Assembly: GCA_965227875.1 (NCBI GenBank)
Contig: OZ245783.1
Location: forward strand, 1,364,001-1,428,000
Length of the DNA stretch: 64,000 nucleotides
Source of the DNA: G965227875 sp965227875
GTDB lineage: Bacteria > Pseudomonadota > Alphaproteobacteria > Rhizobiales > JAJFHC01
Direction of reading: 5' to 3'
This document shows, piece by piece, positions 28,327 to 36,629 of the stretch (positions are counted from its first letter, which is position 1; each line of letters starts with the position of its first letter). The notes beneath the pieces were generated by a model. That model saw only the letters and a list, made by a program, of their open reading frames with translations. It did not search any database and was not told where the DNA came from. A program made the position numbers and the translations under genes.

Positions 28327-29694
28327 ATGACCAATCCCGAAGTTGCCATCCTCATGCTGTCGCTGTTCATCGTGCTCGTGCTGCTGGGCTTCCCGGTGGC
28401 CTTCACGCTGCTCGCGATGGGTGTCGGGTTCGGCTATTACGCCTACTACAAGGCGGACTCGATCAACGCCATCGGCGACATCTTCAACAACCAGATCTTC
28501 TATCTGCTCAACCAGAACACCTACTCGGTGATGGAGAACGACACGCTCGTGGCCATCCCGCTCTTCCTGTTCATGGGGTATGTCGTCGAGCGCGCCAACA
28601 TCGTCAACCGGCTGTTCTCCTCGCTCCAGCTCGCCGCCCGCAACCTGCCGGGTTCGATGGCGATCGCCGCGCTCATCACCTGTACGGTGTTTTCCACCGC
28701 GAGCGGCATCGTCGGCGCCGTGGTGACCCTCATGGGCCTGCTGGCCTTCCCGGCGATGGCCAATGCGGCATACCGGAAAGACTTCGCGTCAGGCGTCATC
28801 TGCGCCGGCGGCACGCTCGGTATCCTCATTCCGCCGTCGATCATGCTGATCGTCTATGCCGCGATCGCCGAGCTCTCGCCGCTGCGGCTCTACGCGGCCG
28901 CCATGTTCCCCGGCCTCCTGCTGGCCGGATCCTACATCGTCTACGTGATCATCCGTGTCTGGTTCAATCCGGCCATCGCGCCCAAGCCGCAGACCAACGA
29001 CGAATATTCGCGCGGGCAGATCTACCTGCAGCTTCTCACGTCCTTCGTGCCGCTGACCGTGCTCATCATGCTGGTGCTCGGGTCCATCCTGGGCGGGCTG
29101 GCGACGCCGGCCGAAGCCGCCGCCATGGGCGCGCTCGGCGCTCTGGTGCTGGCCCTTCTCTACCGGTCGCTGACCTGGGAGAAGGTCAAGGAATCCGTGT
29201 TCCTCACCGCCAAGGCAACCGCGTTCGTCTGCTGGATGTTCGTCGGGTCCTGGACCTTCGCATCGGTCTTTTCCTATCTCGGCGGGCACGACATCATCGA
29301 ACACTGGGTCCTGTCGCTGAACCTGGCGCCGTGGCAGTTCCTGATCCTGGTGCAGCTCATCATCTTCCTGCTCGGCTGGCCGCTGGAATGGTCGGAGATC
29401 CTCATCATCTTCGTGCCGATCTTCCTGCCCATGCTCGACAATTTCGGGGTCAACCCGTACTTCTTCGCCATGCTGGTCGCCCTCAACCTGCAGACCTCAT
29501 TCCTGACGCCGCCAATGGCCATGTCGGCCTACTACCTGAAAGGGGTGCTGCAGCATCAGATCGAACTGATGCAGATCTTCCGGGGGATCATGCCCTATCT
29601 CGGCATCGTGATTTTCTGCATGTTCCTGATGTACATGTTCCCGGGCATCGCGCTCTGGCTGCCGGACTACCTGTTCGGTCCCTACCAGCCCTGA
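28327..29694 (+). CDS. TRAP transporter large permease (DctM family)
   Basis: A 455-residue protein with about 11-12 hydrophobic segments, the usual size for DctM. Motifs include GGTLGILIPPSIMLIVYA (residues 160-177) and GSILGGLATPAEAAAMGALGAL, which bind Na+ and substrate in this family. It completes the secondary, sodium-coupled transporter together with the two upstream genes. Confidence 0.95.
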   Translation: MTNPEVAILMLSLFIVLVLLGFPVAFTLLAMGVGFGYYAYYKADSINAIGDIFNNQIFYLLNQNTYSVMENDTLVAIPLFLFMGYVVERANIVNRLFSSLQLAARNLPGSMAIAALITCTVFSTASGIVGAVVTLMGLLAFPAMANAAYRKDFASGVICAGGTLGILIPPSIMLIVYAAIAELSPLRLYAAAMFPGLLLAGSYIVYVIIRVWFNPAIAPKPQTNDEYSRGQIYLQLLTSFVPLTVLIMLVLGSILGGLATPAEAAAMGALGALVLALLYRSLTWEKVKESVFLTAKATAFVCWMFVGSWTFASVFSYLGGHDIIEHWVLSLNLAPWQFLILVQLIIFLLGWPLEWSEILIIFVPIFLPMLDNFGVNPYFFAMLVALNLQTSFLTPPMAMSAYYLKGVLQHQIELMQIFRGIMPYLGIVIFCMFLMYMFPGIALWLPDYLFGPYQP

Positions 29695-29707
29695 CCCGGA
29701 ACACGGC

Positions 29708-31057
29708 ATGCCCTGGCAACTGACGGCAGAGGACGCGATCGCGCAGATCCGGGAAGGCCGGCTCACATCCGAAGAGCTGGTCGCGTCCTGCAACGAGCGC
29801 ATTCGCGAAAGCGACCCGCAGATCGGCGCCTGGGCCTATCACGATGCCGATCAGGCGCTCGAGCAGGCCCGGGCCTGCGACGCGATGCGCCGCGCCGGCA
29901 AACCGCTGGGGTCCCTGCATGGCATCCCCGTCGGCATCAAGGATATCGTCGACACCGCGGACATGCCGACCGAATGCGGCTCGCCGCTCATGCAGGGCCG
30001 CCGGCCGGACGAGGATGCGACGCTGATCTCCAGACTCCGGGAAGCCGGCGCCGTCATCATGGGCAAGACGGTCAGCACGCAACTGGCCTTCATGCCGCCA
30101 TCCGCCACGTCCAATCCCCATGATCCGTCGCGCACGCCCGGCGGGTCGTCGAGCGGCTCGGCGGCCGCCGTCGCCGCGGGACACGTGCCACTGGCCGTCG
30201 GCAGCCAGACCAACGGTTCGGTCGTTCGCCCGGCCTCCTTCTGCGGCATCGTGGGGTTCAAGCCGACCCGCGGCATGATCTCGCGCTACGGCGTGCTCCA
30301 GACGTCTTCGTCCCTGGACCAGATGGGAACCTTCGGACGCAGCATGGAAGACGTCGCCCGCCTGACGGACGCACTGACCGGCTACGACAGGGGCGACCCG
30401 GGCACCTATGCCCGGCCGAAACCCGAAATGAGAGCCGGATGCGGTGCCGAGGTGCCCGCAGAACCGGCGCTCGCCTGGTTCGAACTGCCCTACGCGGACC
30501 TCATGGACGAGGATGCCGTCGAGGGATTCGCGGAACTCGTCGACGTCTTCGGCGAACGGGTCGAACGCCTGCCTTCGCCGGACTTTTTTCCCCGCCTCAT
30601 CGAGGTCCAGCACCTGATCCACCGGTGGGAGTTTTTCCACCATCTGGAGCCGGTCATCGCCGGGCGCCGCGAACCGCACGTGCATCCCATGATCCTCGAG
30701 GTCCTCGATCGCGTGGCGCAGGACAGCCATGCCGACTACGAGGCCGCCCTTTCGGACATGCGCGCCGCGCAGGACTATTTCGTCAGCTTCTTCAACGATT
30801 TCGATGCCGTGCTCTCGCCGTCGGCCACGGGGCAGGCGCCGCTGAAGACGAGCGGCGGTACCGGGGATCCGATCTTCTGCACCATCTGGACCCTGTGCGG
30901 CCACGCCTGTCTCTCCCTGCCCTGGCTCGACGGCGCCGACGGCCTGCCCGTCGGCGTGCAGCTGATCGGTCCCAGCGAAGGCGACGACAGGCTGTTCCGC
31001 ACAGCGAAATGGCTCCGGGACCGACTGGAAGACGAACTTGCCGACGAGGCAGAATAG
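29708..31057 (+). CDS. Amidase (amidase signature family)
   Basis: A 449-residue hydrolase. The catalytic Lys is in GIKDIVDT near residue 79, and TPGGSSSGSAAAVAAG with GSQTNGSVVRPASFCG carries the Ser-cisSer pair and nucleophile near residues 140-180. The family splits amides to acids and ammonia. It begins 13 bases after the TRAP permease gene in the same operon, so it probably processes the imported amide compound or makes it from a precursor. Confidence 0.92.
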   Translation: MPWQLTAEDAIAQIREGRLTSEELVASCNERIRESDPQIGAWAYHDADQALEQARACDAMRRAGKPLGSLHGIPVGIKDIVDTADMPTECGSPLMQGRRPDEDATLISRLREAGAVIMGKTVSTQLAFMPPSATSNPHDPSRTPGGSSSGSAAAVAAGHVPLAVGSQTNGSVVRPASFCGIVGFKPTRGMISRYGVLQTSSSLDQMGTFGRSMEDVARLTDALTGYDRGDPGTYARPKPEMRAGCGAEVPAEPALAWFELPYADLMDEDAVEGFAELVDVFGERVERLPSPDFFPRLIEVQHLIHRWEFFHHLEPVIAGRREPHVHPMILEVLDRVAQDSHADYEAALSDMRAAQDYFVSFFNDFDAVLSPSATGQAPLKTSGGTGDPIFCTIWTLCGHACLSLPWLDGADGLPVGVQLIGPSEGDDRLFRTAKWLRDRLEDELADEAE

Positions 31058-31082
31058 TTTCGAACGAAAGGAAACAGGCACC

Positions 31083-31310
31083 ATGGAAGGCGATCGCGTC
31101 AAACCCGTCACCGGACTGATCGGCAGTCTCATTCTGGCGGTTTTCATTCTCGGGCTCGCCCACTCGATCTCTATCGGCTTTGCCGGCTTCTGGGGCGGCT
31201 TTCCCTTCTGGGTGATCGCGGTGTTCGTCCTTGCGCTCGTCTTCTACGACTACTGGGACGAATGCATCCGCAAGCCCGGGAAGACCTCGTCGCAGGCGGG
31301 CGATGAGTAG
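31083..31310 (+). CDS. Small two-helix membrane protein of the TRAP operon
   Basis: A 75-residue protein. Two hydrophobic segments (LIGSLILAVFILGLAHSISI and FPFWVIAVFVLALVFYDYW) are separated by a Gly/Phe-rich turn, with a charged C-terminal tail. ATG 31083 follows AAAGGAAA. The stop codon overlaps the start of the dehydrogenase gene by eight bases. Function unknown; the position suggests an accessory part of transport. Confidence 0.75.
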   Translation: MEGDRVKPVTGLIGSLILAVFILGLAHSISIGFAGFWGGFPFWVIAVFVLALVFYDYWDECIRKPGKTSSQAGDE

Positions 31311-32265
31311 GCCCGTCGTCTGGATCACGCGAAAGCTCTCAGACAATACCGAGGCCCGCGCCGCCCGCGACTACGACGTCATCCTCAATCCCGAGGACAA
31401 GGTGGCGTCCGCCGACGAGATCGTCGCGATGAGCGAAAAGGTCGACGCCATCCTGCCCTGCCATTCCGAGATATTCAGTGCCGACGTGGTCGGGCGCCTC
31501 TCCCCGCGTGTGAAAATCATCGCCAACCATTCGGTGGGGGTCGACCATTGCGACCTTGCAGCACTCGGGCAAAAGGGCATCGTGGTCACCAACACGCCGG
31601 ACGTGCTGTCCGACGCCACCGCGGAGATCGCCATGCTGCTGCTGCTCGGCGCCGCCCGGCGCGCGCCTGAAGGCGACAGCATGGTGCGTGGCGGCCAGTG
31701 GAAGAGTTGGAGCCCCAGCTTCATGGTCGGCACCCAGGTCACGGGAAAGAAGGTCGGCATTGTCGGCATGGGTCGCGTCGGCCGCGTCATGGCCGAACGC
31801 TGTCGCGGGTTCGGCATGACCGTGCACTATCACAATCGTACGAGGCTCGCCCCCGAGCTGGAAAAGGGCGCGGTGTTCCACGAAAATCTCGACACGCTGC
31901 TGGCCGAAGCGGAGTTCCTGTCCCTGCACTGTCCGGCAACGCCGGAGACAACGGGCGTGATCAACGCCGCGACGCTGGATCTGCTGCCGCGCGGCGCGAT
32001 CGTCGTGAACTCCGCGCGAGGCGCACTTGTCGACGAGGAGGCCCTGATCGCGGCGCTGAAATCCGGCCAGGTGGGGGCTGCCGGTCTCGACTGTTTCGTG
32101 ACCGAGCCGGGCGGCAACCCGGGCTTCTCCGAACTGCCGAACGTCTTCATGCTGCCTCATATCGGCAGCGCCACGCGCGAGACCCGCGACGCGATGGGTT
32201 TCCGCGCCCTCGACAATCTCGATGCCTTCTTTTCAGGCGGAGAGCCGCGCGACAGGCTGGTTTAG
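31303..32265 (+). CDS. D-isomer 2-hydroxyacid dehydrogenase
   Basis: A 320-residue NAD(P)-dependent enzyme. The nucleotide-binding loop is VGIVGMGRVGRVMAERC (GxGxxG) near residues 148-164. The active-site Arg is in NSARGALVDEEAL, a Glu in CFVTEPG, and the His in PHIGSATRETR. The group includes glyoxylate/hydroxypyruvate reductases and phosphonate or lactate dehydrogenases. It ends the TRAP-amidase operon and overlaps the preceding gene, so it probably reduces or oxidises the acid made by the amidase. Confidence 0.9.
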   Translation: MSRPVVWITRKLSDNTEARAARDYDVILNPEDKVASADEIVAMSEKVDAILPCHSEIFSADVVGRLSPRVKIIANHSVGVDHCDLAALGQKGIVVTNTPDVLSDATAEIAMLLLLGAARRAPEGDSMVRGGQWKSWSPSFMVGTQVTGKKVGIVGMGRVGRVMAERCRGFGMTVHYHNRTRLAPELEKGAVFHENLDTLLAEAEFLSLHCPATPETTGVINAATLDLLPRGAIVVNSARGALVDEEALIAALKSGQVGAAGLDCFVTEPGGNPGFSELPNVFMLPHIGSATRETRDAMGFRALDNLDAFFSGGEPRDRLV

Positions 32266-32403
32266 AGTCCGACCGTCCTGCAGACTGCAGAAAATGGACC
32301 GCGACTGGGAGACCGTCGGCACACGGGGTACCGACGGTCATGTCGTCGACCGGCCGACTGAGGGAAAATTCGACCGGTCGAACAAGTTCGATCCTGGCGC
32401 GGC

Positions 32404-32868
32404 CTACCGCCGGTATGGGCTGCGGCAGCGATGGTACCTTCCGTCATATCCACGATATCTGTCCGTACGCGGATTGTAGGAACGATACCTGCTGAGGCAC
32501 CAGCGCACATGCGGACTGTAGCGACGCTGTTGCGGCACGGAATACATCCAGTACGGGAAGGAATACCAGAAGCCGTTGTAGAAGTGCCTGTGTCCGGGCC
32601 GGCTTCGACGGTACCTCCGCCCATGCGTACGCGGCCGATAGTGATGGCGGTGCCGCTGGGTGCGGTGGCGGTGTCGATGTACCCGTCCCCCGTGCCTATG
32701 GCGGTGCCGGACATTCTGAACCGGAGAAGCAATTCCGGCTTTCAGGGGCATCATCGCAGCACCCGCGGCGCCCAGCACCGCCGCTTCGCCGGTCCCGGGG
32801 CTTGCAACAACGAGCAGGCCTGACAAGGCCATTCCGCTCAGGGATGCGACGCGTTTGAACAATTTCAT
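32404..32868 (-). CDS. BA14K-like secreted protein, Arg/His-rich
   Basis: A 154-residue exported protein (signal region MKLFKRVASLSGMALSGLLVVA). The centre is extraordinarily rich in Arg and His (HRHRHGGRVHRHRHRTQRH). The C-terminal 35 residues, VRWCLSRYRSYNPRTDRYRG and RCRSPY, match the BA14K (Brucella 14-kDa, lectin-like) family. ATG 32868 has GGAGACAGGA upstream; the longer frame would lack a signal at its start. The basic centre could bind polyanions or metals. A second BA14K-like protein lies at 53672-54181. Confidence 0.8.
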   Translation of the reverse strand: MKLFKRVASLSGMALSGLLVVASPGTGEAAVLGAAGAAMMPLKAGIASPVQNVRHRHRHGGRVHRHRHRTQRHRHHYRPRTHGRRYRRSRPGHRHFYNGFWYSFPYWMYSVPQQRRYSPHVRWCLSRYRSYNPRTDRYRGYDGRYHRCRSPYRR

Positions 32869-33077
32869 GTGTCCTGTCTCCGTTTCGTTTGCACCCCGCT
32901 TGTCGACAGCAAGCCCCGCATGGGCCGAACACGCATTGACGTGGATCAACAACCGGCCAGTCCGCCGGCGCCTGCCTGGTCTCCGCCAGTGCGGCTTGCG
33001 ACCCGTTCAATACGACCTTTTCTGTCGGAGTGCTCCCGGCTAGGCTGTTGCGAGGACATCCAGCCGGAGAATTCAGG

Positions 33078-33944
33078 ATGGCACCCTGTCTTGCCGATGC
33101 GGCGTTGCGCGAGTTCCGGGAACGGGGCTTTCTCGTACTTGAAGACGCGCTCGATGCGGACCAACTCGCCGCGCTGCGCGGCGAGGTCGACCGCTGGGTG
33201 GAGGAGAGCCGGGGTCATGACGGACCGTTCGGCCGGATGCTGGACGGGCGCGCCCGCTTCGACGTCGAGCCCGGGCATTGCGCGGAACGACCGGCGCTGA
33301 GGCGCGTCGCCTCGCCGACCGAGATCTCTCCGGCTTTCGACGCCGCCATGCGCGCAAACCGGGCTCTGGATGCGACCGGCGAGATATTCGGGACGGGGAT
33401 CCGTTTCCACCACGCGAAGATCAACTCCAAGCTGCCGGGCGCGGAGACGAAAGTCAGGTACCATCAGGACTTCCTGTTCGATCCCCACACCAACGACGAC
33501 CTGATGACGGTGCTCTTCTTCCTCGATGACGTGACACTCGAGAACGGCCCTCTCGAGGTCGTCCCGGGTAGCCACCTGGGAACGCTGCACCCGCTATGGC
33601 ATGACGGCACGTTCACCGGGGCGGTCGCAAGCGATGTCGAGACCGGCTGCCGGGAAAACGCCGTGCCCTGCACAGGCCCCGCCGGATCAGCCTGCCTCAT
33701 GCACGCGCGTCTTCTCCACGGATCGGCCGCCAACAGGTCCGGCAGGCCGCGCACTCTCTTCATCGTCGCCTATGCCGCCGCCGATGCCGTGCCGCTCGTG
33801 CCCAACCACGTCCCGTCCGTCCACGCCGGCGACATGGTCCTCGGACGGGAGCCGGGGACGGTTCGCACGGTGCCCTTCGAGATGCAGCTTCCGGACTACC
33901 CGAAGTCGGCAAGCTTCTTCGACCAGCAGGCCGCCCAGGCGTGA
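33078..33944 (+). CDS. Phytanoyl-CoA dioxygenase (PhyH) family protein
   Basis: A 288-residue iron- and 2-oxoglutarate-dependent oxygenase. The metal triad is visible as YHQDFLF (His and Asp) near residue 133 and LLHGSAAN (distal His) near 213; GRPRTLFIV supplies the Arg for 2-oxoglutarate. The bacterial family hydroxylates varied substrates such as ectoine, so the substrate is open. ATG 33078 has CGGAGA upstream. It stands alone between a divergent gene and fasciclin. Confidence 0.9.
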   Translation: MAPCLADAALREFRERGFLVLEDALDADQLAALRGEVDRWVEESRGHDGPFGRMLDGRARFDVEPGHCAERPALRRVASPTEISPAFDAAMRANRALDATGEIFGTGIRFHHAKINSKLPGAETKVRYHQDFLFDPHTNDDLMTVLFFLDDVTLENGPLEVVPGSHLGTLHPLWHDGTFTGAVASDVETGCRENAVPCTGPAGSACLMHARLLHGSAANRSGRPRTLFIVAYAAADAVPLVPNHVPSVHAGDMVLGREPGTVRTVPFEMQLPDYPKSASFFDQQAAQA

Positions 33945-34121
33945 AGGCCACCCGCGACGAACGAAAATGCGCTGCACTCACGCGACCGTGATCGGATATC
34001 CGGCGATCCACTGATCCGCCTTGCGGTTCGGCGCGTAAACCCCAGCAACCATCCACGACGGCATGGTTTCGCCGGGTCCAAACCGGCGCCCCCCGCTACA
34101 TCATCAATAGGAACGATCCCC

Positions 34122-34610
34122 ATGCGTAAGACAGCATTCGGGGCAGCGATTGCGCTCGCCCTCACCTCCGCCACCGCCGCCCACTCCGCGAACATTGTCG
34201 AGACCGCCCAGTCCGCCGGCACCTTCGGCACGCTCATCGCCGCAGCAGAAGCAGCCGGCCTTGCGGGCGCCCTTGCAAGCGGCGAAAATCTCACCGTGTT
34301 CGCTCCGACCGACGAGGCCTTCGCGGCTCTTCCGGCCGGCACGGTCGAAACCCTCCTGAAGCCCGAGAACAAGGACAAGCTCGCAGCCATCCTGTCCTAT
34401 CACGTGCTTCCGCGCGAACTGGCGTCCAACCAGCTTCCGGGCCGCACCATCCACGTGAAGACCATCAAGGCCGACGGTGACCGCCTGCTCGCCGTCACCA
34501 AGGGCAATGGCGGCGTGACGGTTGACGGCGCCAACGTGGTATCCGCCGACATTCGTGCCGAAAACGGCATCATCCACGTCATCGACAAGGTCATGCTGCC
34601 CGACAGCTGA
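34122..34610 (+). CDS. Secreted fasciclin (FAS1) domain protein
   Basis: A 162-residue protein: a signal peptide (FGAAIALALTSATAAHSA) then one FAS1 domain, with the H1 motif LTVFAPTDEAFAALPAGTVETLL and the H2-like end IIHVIDKVMLP. Single-domain FAS1 proteins in Proteobacteria are secreted or surface adhesins. It has its own AGGAA ribosome site and a gap on both sides. Confidence 0.93.
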   Translation: MRKTAFGAAIALALTSATAAHSANIVETAQSAGTFGTLIAAAEAAGLAGALASGENLTVFAPTDEAFAALPAGTVETLLKPENKDKLAAILSYHVLPRELASNQLPGRTIHVKTIKADGDRLLAVTKGNGGVTVDGANVVSADIRAENGIIHVIDKVMLPDS

Positions 34611-34732
34611 CCGAAACAGCGGCGGCTCCGTTTTCTGGGTTGCGGGGCCGCCCGCTTCATCTGTTGACCCGGCAGCGTTTCCCGTGCTGCCTTGTCGTCT
34701 GCGCGTGCTGACTATCGGTATCCCACGGCAAG

Positions 34733-35905
34733 ATGACACCGACCCGCCCTCCCTATTCCTGCTTTTCTCCCGTCGAGCATCGGGCTCGACTCGACGTCGC
34801 TAGGCAACGGCTCGCCGATGCGGGCATCTCCGTGTGCATCTGCATCGCGCCCGAGAACCTCTATTACTATGGCGGCTACGACTCCTGGGTCAGCGTGAAC
34901 AGTCCGCAGGCCCTCGTCTTTTCCGTCGGGGACGACGAACCGACCATCATCCTTCGCGACACCGACATCGCGCTCGCGACGGAAACGAGCTTGGTGCGCG
35001 ATCTGCGACCTTACCGGCTCATGGCTGACGACATTCCGGGCCTTGTCGCAAATGTCGCGCGCGAAAAGGGAATGTCGGACGGCAGGGTGGGGGTCGAAAT
35101 CAGGTCCTACGCGCTGCCCCATGCGCTGGGCCAGGCGCTCGGAGAAGCGGTCTCCCCGGCCCGCATCGTCGACGTGACCGACCTCCTCGGCGGCCCGCGC
35201 ATGATCAAGTCACCTGCTGAAATCGACTGTCTTCGCGCGGCCGGGCGCTACGCGGCGCTCGGGATCGACGCTGCACGCCGTGCGCTGCGGCCGGGCATCA
35301 CGGAAACCGGCCTCGCCGCCGCTGTCGAAGCCTCCATGAGGGCTGCCGGCAGCGACTACTGGGCAATCCCCACCGAACTGGCGAGCGGACCGCGGACCGC
35401 GGGTGGCCACGCGACGCCGCGCGACCGTGTCATTTCGCGGGGCGACCTTGTCCATCTCGAGTTTGCCGGCGTGGAAAAGCGCTATCACGCGGTTGCCATA
35501 CACACCATGTGTCTCGGCGATCCCGGACCTCGCGCCAGGGAGGTCTACGAGATGACCCGCGCCTCGCTCGCCGCCGGCCTCGGCAAGATCCGCGCCGGGA
35601 TGCCGGTCGCGGAAATCGAGGAGGCCTCGCTGGAGCCGATACGCGCGGCCGGCGCTGAACGGGCGGCGACCATGCGTTTCGGCTACGGGATCGGGATCGC
35701 CTATCCGCCAATCTGGCTGGAACCGCTGCAGATCGCGCGAGGGTCCGACCAGGTGCTCGAAACCGGAATGGTGTTCGTACTGCATGGCTACACGCAGTTC
35801 CCGGACGAAGGTCTCGGCGTGATCGTCGGCGGCACATGGCACCTGTCGGCGGACGGACCGGAAATGATCGCCGGCACCGGCGACCTCGAACTCGACGTTC
35901 TCTGA
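34733..35905 (+). CDS. M24-fold protein lacking the metal ligands (creatinase-like or pseudopeptidase)
   Basis: A 390-residue protein with the two-domain layout of Xaa-Pro peptidases/creatinases: N-terminal domain to about 155, then IKSPAEIDCLRAAGRYAALG and a pita-bread C-terminal domain. The five usual metal ligands are missing: Glu243 stands for the first Asp, none is seen at the second Asp, Tyr318 replaces the His of the GHGIG motif, and the two final Glu motifs (IEPG, RxED) read VLHG and VIVGG. Creatinase itself needs no metal, so it may be a metal-free C-N hydrolase or a regulatory pseudoenzyme. Confidence 0.82.
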   Translation: MTPTRPPYSCFSPVEHRARLDVARQRLADAGISVCICIAPENLYYYGGYDSWVSVNSPQALVFSVGDDEPTIILRDTDIALATETSLVRDLRPYRLMADDIPGLVANVAREKGMSDGRVGVEIRSYALPHALGQALGEAVSPARIVDVTDLLGGPRMIKSPAEIDCLRAAGRYAALGIDAARRALRPGITETGLAAAVEASMRAAGSDYWAIPTELASGPRTAGGHATPRDRVISRGDLVHLEFAGVEKRYHAVAIHTMCLGDPGPRAREVYEMTRASLAAGLGKIRAGMPVAEIEEASLEPIRAAGAERAATMRFGYGIGIAYPPIWLEPLQIARGSDQVLETGMVFVLHGYTQFPDEGLGVIVGGTWHLSADGPEMIAGTGDLELDVL

Positions 35906-35922
35906 GTAGGGCGCAAGGCGGT

Positions 35923-36591
35923 TCAGGGTTTCGCTTCGACGCCGATGATGAAGAGCACGGCGTGATCCTGTTTCGCGCAGCCTTCTATGGCGGGCATTTC
36001 AGCTCCCGGCGAAACCGGAAACCTTGACGCATCGGCGCGCGTCGGCAGGCATGTCGCGCCGTCCTCGGCCGGCGTGTAAAGCGCCGACCTGCATCTCAGA
36101 TGCGTCACGTCATACAGGTTGCCGCCGTCGAGTTCCCACTTCATGTCGCCCGACGCGTCCTTCGCGTGGATGGTGAGCACGGCCGTGATCCGGCGGTCTC
36201 CGGTCACGACGTACTTTCCGGGCGGGATGGGATAGTCCGGCTTTTCCATGATCCGGCCATATTCCTCCAGCCACCAGGCATTGCGGTCGAAACGCCATTG
36301 CGCCGGGGCTGTGCCGCCGGCGCGCTCGATCGTGTCGTACTCGCTCAAGCGCACCCCGCGGGGACCGGGATCCTCGCGCCAGATTCCCCAGTGCTGCGCT
36401 CCCGTTCCCGATGTCGCCTCCGGCGCGCCGAGGGCTGCGATGAACTGCACCGGGATCCTCCGGAAGACGGTCTCGGCCGGGGCCGGATGCGGAACGGCGA
36501 CCAGCGCCGGCGCGAAGATGGCGAATGCCAGAACTGCGGCCATGAAGCGGGCGCGGACGCGCGGTACCGGGACTTCGGATATCCTGCTCAT
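35923..36591 (-). CDS. Exported protein of unknown function
   Basis: A 222-residue protein with a signal segment (MAAVLAFAIFAPALVAVPHP) preceded by a short N-terminal region. The mature part has HWGIWREDPGPRG and PPGKYVVTGDRRITAVLTIHAKD, suggesting a beta-sandwich domain, with four cysteines that could form disulphides. The start may be ATG 36591 or ATG 36543, which lies directly before the hydrophobic stretch. Its 5' end is separated from the amine oxidase stop by 38 bases in the same orientation. I do not recognise the family. Confidence 0.65.
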   Translation of the reverse strand: MSRISEVPVPRVRARFMAAVLAFAIFAPALVAVPHPAPAETVFRRIPVQFIAALGAPEATSGTGAQHWGIWREDPGPRGVRLSEYDTIERAGGTAPAQWRFDRNAWWLEEYGRIMEKPDYPIPPGKYVVTGDRRITAVLTIHAKDASGDMKWELDGGNLYDVTHLRCRSALYTPAEDGATCLPTRADASRFPVSPGAEMPAIEGCAKQDHAVLFIIGVEAKP

Positions 36592-36629
36592 CACCGCATC
36601 ATAGCAGAAAACGCGGCGGGTCCCCGTTC

